Below are positions 15,655 to 24,523 of a stretch of DNA of 39,791 nt, one piece after another. The stretch covers positions 1 through 39,791 of the forward strand of contig JAKSLO010000010.1 of NCBI GenBank assembly GCA_024401185.1, in the 5' to 3' direction. The stretch comes from Bacteroidaceae bacterium (lineage in GTDB: Bacteria; Bacteroidota; Bacteroidia; Bacteroidales; Bacteroidaceae). Within the stretch, counting starts at the first letter, position 1, and every line of letters begins with the position of its first letter. The notes beneath the pieces are model-generated. The model was not told where the DNA came from. It saw nothing but the letters and a program-made list of their open reading frames with translations, and searched no databases. The translations under genes were made by a program, and so were the position numbers.

Positions 15655-15843
15655 ATGAAAGAAAAGAAAATCTACGAGAAGCCTAAGTGCGTGATGTTCC
15701 TTCCGGACATGGGAAATTTTTGCAATCTCGTCGTCAACAGCAACGAAGATTCAGGCCTGCCCAACATGTGGGTAAAGGAAGACCTGATTGACATGGATGA
15801 CACGGATGACTGGACCTTCGGAAGCCAGGAGTCGGAGCTGTGA
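15655..15843 (+). CDS. Small acidic peptide of the MKxxxYxKP type upstream of a BspA-like gene
   Basis: This 62-residue peptide begins MKEKKIYEKPKCVMFLPD and ends in an acidic stretch with tryptophan (MDDTDDWTFGSQESEL). No signal peptide is seen; two Cys are present (C12, C23). It lies 32 bases upstream of the 1405-residue LRR protein gene in the same direction, so the two are very likely co-transcribed. It shares the basic MK..YxKP start, length class and acidic W-containing end with the peptide at 7006-7161, which accompanies the other BspA operon. The function is unknown. Confidence 0.65.
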   Translation: MKEKKIYEKPKCVMFLPDMGNFCNLVVNSNEDSGLPNMWVKEDLIDMDDTDDWTFGSQESEL

Positions 15844-15875
15844 TAACAAGATTCAACAAAAACAAATCAAAAAAA

Positions 15876-18800
15876 ATGAAAAAGTACTTCAACATCAAAA
15901 AGCTATCGCTGGCAATACTATTCCTTGCCACTGCGATGCCAGCGTTCGCGCAGAGAGAGGAGAGAATCACCTCCATGCCTGAGCTGGAAAAACGTGAGGG
16001 AAATTACATCATCAAATCCACCGAGGACTATGAGAAGTTCCGTCAGATAGTAGCCTTAGGCAATCCGTACGCCAACGCCGTGCTCGAAGCCGACATCAAG
16101 GTAACGAAGTCTATCGGCGATGGTGACACTCCGTTCCACTACCGTGGCACGTTCGACGGCCAGGGACATACCGTCACGCTGGAAGACGAAAACAATACTG
16201 AGAATTACAATTCCACGCTCAGTGGCCTCTTCAAGTACACGGAAGCGGGCTGTGTCATTCGCAATCTTCACGTTTCGGGGCATGTGTTCCCTCAATCGGA
16301 AACACCCACATACGCAGGCTCCATCGTGGATGACGCTACCGGTACGACAATCGAGAACTGCATCAGCGACGCCGTGCTATACGGCGACCATGTCCGTGGC
16401 GGACTTGTCGGCATCGCACGTGGTAAATGCTTCCTCGACAACAGCGCCTTCATAGGCAGAATACCCCAAGGGGAGTCGCTCCGCAGCGGCCTCGTTGGAA
16501 ACAACACGCAGTCCATCAGCATGAAGAGCTGTTATGTGGATGTCGATTTCGGCTATCAGTTAGGCACGGAATCCGAACCTGACGTGTTTGCCAACAGACT
16601 GGACATAGAAATCTTGAACAACTACTTCACATACCATTATAAAGACAAAAATGGCGACATCAACCTTATGAACGTACCCTTTGAAGGCAAAGTCACTGAC
16701 GACGAAGTCAAGAACGGCACCCTCTGCTACAAGCTCAACAGGAACGGTCGCAAGGGAGTCGTATGGTATCAGCACGGTGATCATCCCTATCCGTTCAAGG
16801 GCTCGGATGGGCAGTTAGTGACAAGCACGGATAGTGGCAGCACCATTGAGAAAGGTACGTCCGAATGCAGCCATGAGTATGGCAACGATTACGTTTGCCA
16901 CAAATGTGGAGCCGTACAAGAGGGCGTGTCGATAGAACCATTGCAGGCTCGAAACAGCTACAACAAGGAAAATGGCACGGTCAGCATTGACAACATCAAG
17001 TACCAAGTTTCGAATAAAGGCGAGGCAACCGTGCTGGGCTTAGAATGGACTTCTGCAGCCGTACACATACCAGAGAACATAAATATTGATGGAACTGTAT
17101 ATAATGTCACATCAATCAGCGAGAATGCCTTCGAGGGCAATATAGGATTGGCATACTGCTACATTCCAAAGTCCGTGAAATCGATTGGCAGGTACGCGTT
17201 CTTGAAATGCAAACTCGAGTACTTGCACATTGCTGACGGTCCGTATTCAACAAACAAAGCGGACATCAAGGAACATGCCCTCAAAATAGACATCAAGGGC
17301 TTGTACGATAGTAATATAGATAAAATATATGTCGGAAGAGATTTGATGTGGGACAAGGAACCCATGGAGAGTACTCACGACAATGCGTATCTTAGTCCAT
17401 TCTTTTACAACCATCAGTTATTTGAGATTCATTGGGGCCCCAACGTGTCACAAGTGGGCAACCTGCTTAACGATGAAGAAGACCAGTTCCACTATTTTGA
17501 CAATTACAGCAAAATACACAAAGTCGTCTTCATGGGCAACGAGCATTCTCTCAACAACGAGCTGCTACTAACCACCCAAAGTATCTGGACTGACTTTACA
17601 AATTGGACTGACTTCTACATCAACCGCAACATCAACGGCAAGTACATTACCCCCGAAGTTGAGGATGCAGGACTGCTGTACGGCTGCAAGGCCGTCACCT
17701 ACGGACCATATGTAAAATCCATCCCCGACAATTCCTACAAGAGAGTTGGCGAGAACTATAAACCTCTTAAGACTGTGGACCTCAGCCATGCATTTAACTT
17801 GGAGTCCATCGGTCAGAATGCTTTCTATAATTGCGAAAACATTGAATGCGGCCTCGACCTTTCCACCACAAAGGTGACGACCATTGGCGAATTTGCTTTT
17901 GCAAACAGTGGTTTCCGCTCAGCTGTCTTCAACGATGAGACTACCACCATCTCGGAAAGAGCTTTCGAGAACTGCACTTCTCTGGAAGGCCTCTACATTC
18001 CAGCCTCGGTAGAGAGCATAGGTTCTAAAGCATTTGCCAGCTGTACAAAGTTGAGCCGAGTCATCTTCGACGATTCGGAGTGGGGACTGGAACTGAGCGA
18101 TGGCCAATTCGACAATTGCCCTAAAATCAGCAACACATACCTGGGACGTAGCATCATAATTTCTGGCGGTGCTACCTCGTCTTCGTTCCAGCCCAATTCA
18201 AGCAATATATGGACCATTGGCCCTAAAGTCACCTTCCTGCAGAAAGCCCTCTTCCCATTGGACAAGTACGACAGTTTCATTTTCCTCCATTCTGATGACG
18301 TATTGTATTTTGATGGAAGATTCAACGGCACGACCAACACGGTCACACTTGACAGAAAGTTGAGAGTAACAAGTTCCGATTCAGAACTGGGAACACTATC
18401 TCTACCTTTCAACCTCAACAAGTATAACCAGATAGAGAACATCAACATAGACGTTCATATCACAAAGATTCCTGCCAACATGTTTGCGGGATGTAGCAAG
18501 GTGAGAAACCTCTTTATTCCTGAGAACATAAAGGAAATCGGTGACAAAGCTTTCAAGGGCTGCTCCGCACTGGAGGTTCTCTGCATCATGGGCAAGCCCA
18601 ACGTAGGAAAATACGCCTTTGAGGGTGGCACCAACATGAAGTACCTCTACCTCGTAGGAGACACCATCAAGCTCGACGACGGTGCGTTCCACGACTGCAA
18701 GATCCAGGAAATCATTCCTGCCTTCACAAAAGACCCCGGCACAGGTTCCTCTGAGCATGCCTTCGACCCTTGGAATTACGCCTACACCCGTCTTGCCGTC

Positions 18801-20093
18801 AACAACGTCACTTTCAACACACAACCCTGGGTGAACTTCACCAAGAAGGGAACCGTAACTACGACATCCACCTTCAGCGGTCAGCCCGACGAAGAGCTCG
18901 GTACGCTCTACGACAGAGCATCCCTCTCCCACTCCTTCCCCCAGGGCCGCTTTGACATGGTGTATCTGCCCTTCGATATGGATTCCTACTATTTCGGAGT
19001 GGATGCAGAAATCTATCGTGTGGACGAAGACAACGACAAGTTCAGTAACACCTACACCATGGGCAACGATGACAAGTCGTTCGATGCAGAAAAGATTAGT
19101 CTTCAGAAGGTCAACATTGACACCCAGGAAACGCTCACCAAGGGCCACGTCTATCTGATAAAGACCAACGAAAAGGAAGAGAAACTGATTGCATACAACA
19201 ATCTCTTTCAGGCCAATGGAATAACATTGGCAGGCGGCAAGTACATCCAGCCCAAGAGCTCTTCTTCAAGTTCTATATTGGCTGCCGGCAATGTGAACGA
19301 GAAGCTGAATTCACTCAATCATTTTTATGTATGCGAGGATGGAGTCATCAAGTTCCACAACGGCGGCAAATACACCCCAAATCTGGCAAGCACAGGTTTC
19401 TATTTGGGAGATGACAATAACCGCCCCATTGCCTACAACCTTGTGGCAGGCAACGCGCTACTCCTGTCATCCAAATCCGACGTCGTCTTCCATCCGTATC
19501 TCGAGGGCTTCTCAACCTTCTACGATGCCGACTACCACCACATCGCCCCCGACTGGTGCGACGTCTATATCATCACAAGTGTAAACGACGGCAACGAGGT
19601 TTCGCTGGAGAAGATTGAGGACCGCACCATCACCAAGGGACAGGCCGTCCTGCTCAAGAGCCACAACAACGAGAAACTTCCCGACGTTCTCACCGAATAC
19701 CTCACCTATGCCACCAATGGCAGCTCATGCTCATTTGCAGGAAACCTCCTCAAGGGCGTAGACAAGGAGCAGACCGTTGGCGAACTGGACCGCGACTTCA
19801 TTTACGTGCTCGGCTGCAACAACGACTTCAAGAACGCTGGTTTCTACAAGTTCACGGCCGACAAGAAGATGACCAAGGGCAAGGCATACCTCGACCCCGA
19901 AGGACTCTCGCCCCAACAGCTGGCCAAGGCATGCCTCCTCGTGTGCAACGATGCTACAACACACATCACCTCAAGGCCTGCCGACAACGCAGACCGCACC
20001 TGGGGAATCTACGACCTCATGGGACGCCGACTCCGTGAAACTGGATACAAGGGCATCTACCTCATAGATGGCAAGAAAGTCATCAGAAAATAA
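15876..20093 (+). CDS. Giant BspA-like leucine-rich repeat surface protein
   Basis: This 1405-residue exported protein starts at ATG 15876, directly at its signal peptide (MKKYFNIKKLSLAILFLATA...AFAQ). A GLUG-like beta-helical region (about 30-230: YRGTFDGQGHTVTLE, SGLFKYTEAGCVIRNL, GGLVGIARG) is followed by a Cys/His knuckle CSHEYGNDYVCHKCGA (about 330). LRR_5 repeats come next (about 370-950: ITSISENAFEGN, YIPKSVKSIGRYAF, IPASVESIGSKAF), then a long beta-rich region. The C-terminus IYDLMGRRL...GIYLIDGKK resembles a type IX sorting signal. It is probably a surface adhesin. It is followed after 26 bases by a secreted hydrolase gene and belongs to the 15291-22960 operon. Confidence 0.85.
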   Translation: MKKYFNIKKLSLAILFLATAMPAFAQREERITSMPELEKREGNYIIKSTEDYEKFRQIVALGNPYANAVLEADIKVTKSIGDGDTPFHYRGTFDGQGHTVTLEDENNTENYNSTLSGLFKYTEAGCVIRNLHVSGHVFPQSETPTYAGSIVDDATGTTIENCISDAVLYGDHVRGGLVGIARGKCFLDNSAFIGRIPQGESLRSGLVGNNTQSISMKSCYVDVDFGYQLGTESEPDVFANRLDIEILNNYFTYHYKDKNGDINLMNVPFEGKVTDDEVKNGTLCYKLNRNGRKGVVWYQHGDHPYPFKGSDGQLVTSTDSGSTIEKGTSECSHEYGNDYVCHKCGAVQEGVSIEPLQARNSYNKENGTVSIDNIKYQVSNKGEATVLGLEWTSAAVHIPENINIDGTVYNVTSISENAFEGNIGLAYCYIPKSVKSIGRYAFLKCKLEYLHIADGPYSTNKADIKEHALKIDIKGLYDSNIDKIYVGRDLMWDKEPMESTHDNAYLSPFFYNHQLFEIHWGPNVSQVGNLLNDEEDQFHYFDNYSKIHKVVFMGNEHSLNNELLLTTQSIWTDFTNWTDFYINRNINGKYITPEVEDAGLLYGCKAVTYGPYVKSIPDNSYKRVGENYKPLKTVDLSHAFNLESIGQNAFYNCENIECGLDLSTTKVTTIGEFAFANSGFRSAVFNDETTTISERAFENCTSLEGLYIPASVESIGSKAFASCTKLSRVIFDDSEWGLELSDGQFDNCPKISNTYLGRSIIISGGATSSSFQPNSSNIWTIGPKVTFLQKALFPLDKYDSFIFLHSDDVLYFDGRFNGTTNTVTLDRKLRVTSSDSELGTLSLPFNLNKYNQIENINIDVHITKIPANMFAGCSKVRNLFIPENIKEIGDKAFKGCSALEVLCIMGKPNVGKYAFEGGTNMKYLYLVGDTIKLDDGAFHDCKIQEIIPAFTKDPGTGSSEHAFDPWNYAYTRLAVNNVTFNTQPWVNFTKKGTVTTTSTFSGQPDEELGTLYDRASLSHSFPQGRFDMVYLPFDMDSYYFGVDAEIYRVDEDNDKFSNTYTMGNDDKSFDAEKISLQKVNIDTQETLTKGHVYLIKTNEKEEKLIAYNNLFQANGITLAGGKYIQPKSSSSSSILAAGNVNEKLNSLNHFYVCEDGVIKFHNGGKYTPNLASTGFYLGDDNNRPIAYNLVAGNALLLSSKSDVVFHPYLEGFSTFYDADYHHIAPDWCDVYIITSVNDGNEVSLEKIEDRTITKGQAVLLKSHNNEKLPDVLTEYLTYATNGSSCSFAGNLLKGVDKEQTVGELDRDFIYVLGCNNDFKNAGFYKFTADKKMTKGKAYLDPEGLSPQQLAKACLLVCNDATTHITSRPADNADRTWGIYDLMGRRLRETGYKGIYLIDGKKVIRK

Positions 20094-20119
20094 GAAAATA
20101 ACGAAACACGTAACTACAC

Positions 20120-21448
20120 ATGAAAAGAATAATTTATCTATTCATTTTGCTGACACTGACAACCCAGAATGCTGCTGGTTTCGATATCGATTGGTCATCG
20201 TTTGGCGACTGGTTTAGTCAAGGAACCCCCCACGGAGCATGGTCCAACGAATCCACGTCGTTCACTATTTATTATGACAGTTATGACGGTCAGAAGAATA
20301 AAGTCAGGCTGTCAGCAAGGGTTTATGTACCACAAAGTGTCAGCAACATCAGGCATATCATCCTTAGCTGCCACCCTACGGTTACGGAGAATAGGGCAGC
20401 ACCTACTGGCAACGCCCCCCTCGACGGAGAAATCAGTAGAATGTACTTCAGCTATGGTAAACAGACAGCCGTAGTCTGTCCCGACTACTGCGGCTATGGC
20501 GTATCCGCCCACCTTCAGCACCCCTATCTCATCAGCGACGTGACAGCCCGCAACTGCATTGATGGACTACTGGCGGCAATAGAAGACATGGAGACACGGG
20601 GCTGGATTTCGTATGGCAAGTGGGATGCGGCTTTGAACCGTGATTTCTCAGATACGAGTATCGTGGGCTATTCACAGGGAGGTGCCACGGCTTTGGCATG
20701 CGCCAAGTATTTGGAGAGCTACCTGTGTCCGCAATGGGTGAAGGATAAAATAAAACTCTGGCAGACTACCTGCGGAGACGGCCCCTACTCGCCGCTGGCC
20801 ACCGTAGAGCAATACCTCAAGTGGGGAATGCCCAAAGGCGACAACAAGAACCTGGAGTATGCCTGCGTACTGCCCCTCATCGTAGCCGCCGCCAAGGAGG
20901 CATACGGCGAGGGATGCATGCGTACCGTGAAGCTGGAGGACTACTTCTCGGAGGCGTTCAACAAAGCAGGCATTATAGACCTCATCAAGACCAAAAGCTT
21001 TGATACTGATGTCCTTGACAAGAAGATATCAGAAGCCATGGACACGCACAAGCGCCCCGTTGATGTCTTCTCCGACAAGATAATAAACCCCGATGACGGA
21101 ACATTCAACACCACCACGAAGGAGTACAAGTGCCTCATGCGCGCCCTGAAGATGGCCGACCTTACCGTAGGCTGGACACCCACGCACCCCATCCAGTTTT
21201 TCCATTTCAAAAGCGACAGAACCGTACCCTACTGTAACTTTGAGAAGATATTTGAGGAAGGACACATTGGTTACAACAATTCGAAGGTCACAAAGGTAGA
21301 TATAAAAGATGCTTACAACGCACTCTGGGACCAAGAAAAGAAAGAAGCCGAGATTGACAAGGTTGATCTGGACAACTGCAATCATGGTGATGGTGGCACT
21401 GTGTTCTATACAACCTACATGTTCACCAGCAAAGTGCGCAAGTACTAA
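20120..21448 (+). CDS. Secreted alpha/beta hydrolase
   Basis: This 442-residue exported enzyme has a signal peptide MKRIIYLFILLTLTTQNAAG. The nucleophile elbow is GYSQGG with S185, the acid is likely D366 in FHFKSDRTVPY, and the base H422 in CNHGDGG, which gives a full Ser-Asp-His triad. An ILSCHPT segment and YCGYGVS suggest the oxyanion region and a lid. The D..VPY arrangement recalls secretory lipases and peptidase-S9-like esterases; ester, lipid or peptide substrates cannot be told apart from sequence. There is no type IX-like tail. It lies between two LRR protein genes with short gaps (26 and 75 bases), implying co-expression with surface adhesins. Confidence 0.8.
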   Translation: MKRIIYLFILLTLTTQNAAGFDIDWSSFGDWFSQGTPHGAWSNESTSFTIYYDSYDGQKNKVRLSARVYVPQSVSNIRHIILSCHPTVTENRAAPTGNAPLDGEISRMYFSYGKQTAVVCPDYCGYGVSAHLQHPYLISDVTARNCIDGLLAAIEDMETRGWISYGKWDAALNRDFSDTSIVGYSQGGATALACAKYLESYLCPQWVKDKIKLWQTTCGDGPYSPLATVEQYLKWGMPKGDNKNLEYACVLPLIVAAAKEAYGEGCMRTVKLEDYFSEAFNKAGIIDLIKTKSFDTDVLDKKISEAMDTHKRPVDVFSDKIINPDDGTFNTTTKEYKCLMRALKMADLTVGWTPTHPIQFFHFKSDRTVPYCNFEKIFEEGHIGYNNSKVTKVDIKDAYNALWDQEKKEAEIDKVDLDNCNHGDGGTVFYTTYMFTSKVRKY

Positions 21449-21523
21449 CCTGCAAACCAGCTGTGCGAATTGAATTGAGCAATCAACAATTAATATCATT
21501 AATAAATAAAAAATGAGAATATT

Positions 21524-22960
21524 ATGAAAAAGTTAGTTTCCATGTTTGCCTTTATAGCAACAATCACGCTTGGTGCATTCACTTTGGCATCATGTGGCGA
21601 TGATGAAGTAACCCCTTCTACTCCCTCCCAGCCACAGGGTCCTACTTCTAGTTGCAAGGTTTCTGTGAGAATCGACCACAACGCCAACCCCAATCCGTTC
21701 GCCTCCACCGACAAGGACGCAGAGGATAAGGTAATCCAGGAAGTCGAGAGCCTCATGCTCCAGGCACTCGAAAACACTGAAGGCATAGTAAAGAAATACG
21801 GTGGCTATTATTACGAGGACAGCAAGGAAGATCAGGTTTTGAGCGCCATCCGCGCTTCCATGGACAAACTCGAGCCAACCATCAAGAGCAAGAAGCTTGA
21901 CCTGGACGGTCAGCTCGTCTGTGAGGTGTCGGGAGACGGATTCAAAACAATATGGATAAAGGCGTTCGAATATACCCAGTCCTTAATCAGCTTCACCTAC
22001 AAGGACATCAACTACTGTGCCATCAATGACAGCGAGGTCGGCGTAGTGATAAAGCCCAGAAACGGCCTTGGCGATTCTGCCTACGCGGGCGACATCGAGA
22101 TTCCCGAGACCGTCGAGAACGATGGCAAGACATACACCGTCACTACCATTGGTCCCAAAGCATTCTATAACTGCGGCATCACAAGCATCGTATTGCCCAA
22201 GACCCTCACCACGCTCTACAACGGCTGCTTCTGCTACACCAAGAGCTTGACGTCAATCACCCTCCCTGGCAAGCTCAACAGCTACAAGGAATCCTCAGGC
22301 TATGCTACATCCTCTGCGACAAGTCCCATTTTCGACAATAGCGCTATAACCGAGGCTGTGCTTGAGGAAGGCATTACAACCCTGTGCGAAAAGATGTTCG
22401 ATGGAGCTGACAAATTGCAGAAAGTAGTTCTGCCAAGTACTGTCACCGAGATTCCCAATCAGTGCTTCTCTCGCTGCCAAAATCTGAGCGACATCACGGT
22501 AAATGGTGTCATCACCAGCATAGGCGCACAAAGCTTCTATCATACAGCCATCAAAGACCTCTCAGTCTTCAAGTTCAAGAATGCCTCAACCGAAAAATGG
22601 ACATTCTACAAATGCGATCAACTCGAGGAAATCAACATCCCCGAGGGTATGGCATCGATCGGCACCAGATGCTTCTCATACTGCGAGAATGCCACCTCTG
22701 CCACCATCCCTGCAAGCGTGACATCAATGGCTATCGGCATCTTCGAAAGCTGCAAGGCATTGAAAGAGATTCATGTCAAGGGTGACAAGCCCGCCACTCT
22801 CGAAGAGATGACTCTTGACAGTGGCGAATATACCTGCACATTCTGGAAACTCGATTTCACTGCCCAAGGCATCACCATCTACGTTCCTGCTGCCAGCGTT
22901 GATACATACAAGAAGGCTCCTGTATGGTCAAAGTACGCTGACTACATCAAGGGGGAGTAA
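21524..22960 (+). CDS. BspA-like leucine-rich repeat lipoprotein
   Basis: This 478-residue lipoprotein has lipobox TLASC within MKKLVSMFAFIATITLGAFTLASC, followed by a GDDE acidic start and a Pro/Ser/Thr linker. After a region of about 120 residues come LRR_5 repeats (about 195-440: TTIGPKAFYNCGITSIVLPK, LPSTVTEIPNQCF, IPEGMASIGTRCF, IPASVTSMAIGIF). The closing segment VPAASVDTYKKAPVWSKY is typical of BspA-family proteins. The lipid anchor, rather than a type IX-like tail, sets it apart from the other two LRR proteins. It is last in the operon: a repeat array starts two bases after its stop and a terminator follows. Confidence 0.85.
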   Translation: MKKLVSMFAFIATITLGAFTLASCGDDEVTPSTPSQPQGPTSSCKVSVRIDHNANPNPFASTDKDAEDKVIQEVESLMLQALENTEGIVKKYGGYYYEDSKEDQVLSAIRASMDKLEPTIKSKKLDLDGQLVCEVSGDGFKTIWIKAFEYTQSLISFTYKDINYCAINDSEVGVVIKPRNGLGDSAYAGDIEIPETVENDGKTYTVTTIGPKAFYNCGITSIVLPKTLTTLYNGCFCYTKSLTSITLPGKLNSYKESSGYATSSATSPIFDNSAITEAVLEEGITTLCEKMFDGADKLQKVVLPSTVTEIPNQCFSRCQNLSDITVNGVITSIGAQSFYHTAIKDLSVFKFKNASTEKWTFYKCDQLEEINIPEGMASIGTRCFSYCENATSATIPASVTSMAIGIFESCKALKEIHVKGDKPATLEEMTLDSGEYTCTFWKLDFTAQGITIYVPAASVDTYKKAPVWSKYADYIKGE

Positions 22961-22962
22961 CG

Positions 22963-23060
22963 AGTGCATAGTTCACAGTGCATAGTTCATAGTGCATAGT
23001 TCGTAGTGCATAGTTCGTAGTGCATAGTTCGTAGTGCATAGTTCGTAGTGCATAGTGCAT
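22963..23060. repeat. 14-bp tandem repeat, seven copies
   Basis: Seven contiguous units of consensus AGTGCATAGTTCGT fill exactly 98 bases. Units 1, 2 and 7 differ in the last bases; units 3-6 are identical. The array starts two bases after the LRR lipoprotein stop. The shared core AGTGCATAGTT links it to the 33-bp array at 122-206. There are no spacers, so it is not CRISPR. Confidence 0.9.
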
Positions 23061-23080
23061 GCTTGCGAATCTCATAGACG

Positions 23081-23124
23081 AAAAGACCCACAAGCCAGTT
23101 GGTGGTTGTGGGGCTTTTCTTTAT
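23081..23124 (+). terminator. Rho-independent terminator of the LRR-hydrolase operon
   Basis: AAAAG and CCCACAA pair with TTGTGGG and CTTTT around a short AGTTGGT loop region, with a single A/G mismatch, followed by CTTTAT. It lies about 120 bases beyond the last gene of the operon, after the repeat array. Confidence 0.75.
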
Positions 23125-23201
23125 AAATCATTCAAGTGTTGCATGTGCAAGGAGTTAAAGATAACACACAACCACGTAACCTATTATTTTTCCCGAAAAA
23201 G

Positions 23202-23233
23202 TTTGGAAAGTTCGGAAAAAGTCCGTAACTTTG
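23202..23233 (+). promoter_or_regulatory. Distal promoter of greA with long leader
   Basis: TTTG at 23202-23205, 20 bases, then TAACTTTG at 23226-23233. Transcription from here would give a leader of about 300 bases. The leader can form a hairpin TTCCGACT (23271-23278) / AGTTGGAA (23285-23292) and a longer arm CTTCACG (23346-23352) / CGTGAAG (23390-23396), followed by a CGTGAGTGA direct repeat. Confidence 0.65.
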
Positions 23234-23518
23234 CCCACGAAAAAGGAGAATAGAACCAAACGTTAAAGGGTTCCGACTGCAAGAAGTTGGAATTCTTTTC
23301 GTTTAGTCTGTATTCAAAGCCACACACTGGAAATACAGCCATTTCCTTCACGCTGCGCTTTAGGTGCACTCAGTGTGCGCTCACAAAATCGTGAAGAAGC
23401 GTGAGTGAACCGTGAGTGATCCTAAGGGGAAGAGAATAGGATGCAAGCCTAAGCATTAGAGAAAAAACGTCATAAAAGTGACAAGAACCATCTAATAGCG
23501 AAAAATAAACAAGAATAC

Positions 23519-23526
23519 TAATTTTG
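23519..23526 (+). promoter_or_regulatory. Proximal -7 box of greA
   Basis: TAATTTTG lies 17 bases before the greA ATG. The -33 position has no TTTG, so it is weaker support than the distal promoter. Confidence 0.4.
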
Positions 23527-23543
23527 ATAAAAAAAAGAACATT

Positions 23544-24014
23544 ATGGCATATATGACACAAAAGGGCTATGACGAACTCGTAGCCAAACTCCAGCACATG
23601 GAGAGCGTAGATCGCCCCGCAGCCAGCGCAGCTATTGCTGAGGCTCGCGACAAGGGTGACTTGAGTGAGAACGCAGAGTACGACGCTGCCAAAGAGTGGC
23701 AGGGCAAACTGGAAGGCGAGATAGCCAAGCTGAAGGCAGTCATCTCGGGTGCCAAGATTATCGACCCCAGCAAGCTCAACAACGGTACTGTGCAGATTCT
23801 GACCAAGGTTGAACTGAAGAACGTAAAGAACAACATGAAGATGGCCTACACCATCGTGAGCGAGACAGAAGCCAACCTCCGTCAAGGCAAGATCAGCGTG
23901 GCTACCCCCATTGCACAAGCTTTGCTGGGTCACAAGGTAGGCGACATCGTCAGCGCCAAGGTGCCTGCAGGCATTGTGGAACTCGAGATTCTGAACATCA
24001 CTTTTGAGGAATAA
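23544..24014 (+). CDS. greA: Transcription elongation factor GreA
   Basis: This 156-residue cytoplasmic factor rescues backtracked RNA polymerase by stimulating transcript cleavage. The N-terminal coiled coil (about 1-75) carries the conserved acidic tip GDLSENAEYDAAKE. The C-terminal FKBP-like domain holds GKISVATPIAQALLGHKVGD. The length is usual for the family and the start MAYMTQKGYDEL is the family start. A HIT-domain gene follows after 5 bases in an apparent two-gene operon closed by a terminator. Confidence 0.96.
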   Translation: MAYMTQKGYDELVAKLQHMESVDRPAASAAIAEARDKGDLSENAEYDAAKEWQGKLEGEIAKLKAVISGAKIIDPSKLNNGTVQILTKVELKNVKNNMKMAYTIVSETEANLRQGKISVATPIAQALLGHKVGDIVSAKVPAGIVELEILNITFEE

Positions 24015-24019
24015 AAGCT

Positions 24020-24412
24020 ATGGCAAGTATTTTTAGCCGCATCGTGGCTGGCGAGATTCCCAGCTACAAGATAGCCGAGGACGAGAACTACTACGCATTC
24101 CTCGACATAAGTCCCTTGCAGAAGGGACATACGCTTTGCATCCCCAAACGTGAGGTTGACTACATCTTCGACCTTACCGACGAGGAGCTGGCAGGCCTTC
24201 AGGTATTCACCAAGAAGGTAGCTGTAGCCATCAAGAAGGCAATACCCTGCGTTAAGGTTGGCCAATGCGTACTGGGCTTGGAAGTTCCTCATGCCCACAT
24301 CCACCTTGTTCCCATGCAGAGCGAGGCCGACATGCGATTCACCAATCCACACCTGGAACTCTCGAAAGAGGAGTTTGAGGAGATTGCGGAAAAAATAAGG
24401 AAGGAGTTCTGA
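24020..24412 (+). CDS. HIT family nucleotide-binding protein
   Basis: This 130-residue histidine-triad protein has the catalytic motif HAHIHLVP with H91, H93 and H95, and the usual N-terminus IFSRIVAGEIPSYKIAED. Members hydrolyse nucleoside phosphoramidates or adenylated compounds in the cytoplasm; the substrate here is unknown. It is co-transcribed with greA. The stop codon lies inside the terminator hairpin. Confidence 0.93.
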   Translation: MASIFSRIVAGEIPSYKIAEDENYYAFLDISPLQKGHTLCIPKREVDYIFDLTDEELAGLQVFTKKVAVAIKKAIPCVKVGQCVLGLEVPHAHIHLVPMQSEADMRFTNPHLELSKEEFEEIAEKIRKEF

Positions 24413-24433
24413 AAAGAACTCCTTCTCTTTTTT
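24401..24433 (+). terminator. Terminator overlapping the HIT gene stop codon
   Basis: AAGGAGTTCT (24401-24410), loop GAAA, AGAACTCCTT (24415-24424), then CTC and six T. The TGA stop is at 24410-24412, so the stem is partly coding. The other strand has TTATTTTTT after the same stem, so it probably also ends the convergent manC transcript. Confidence 0.92.
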
Positions 24434-24523
24434 ATATTCTCTTTAACGCTATAGGCAAGTATATCTTGTGGTTATGTCATAGGCGGACAAGAGCGTCTTG
24501 TTTCGCAAGCATGCTGAACCATA

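Noticed and set aside
22963-23060. Short regularly spaced repeats that might suggest CRISPR
   Set aside because: The units are contiguous 14-mers without spacers, and no cas gene is present.
23059-23253. 64-codon frame after the LRR operon
   Set aside because: It spans the terminator at 23081-23124 and the greA distal promoter, and has no plausible initiation signal.
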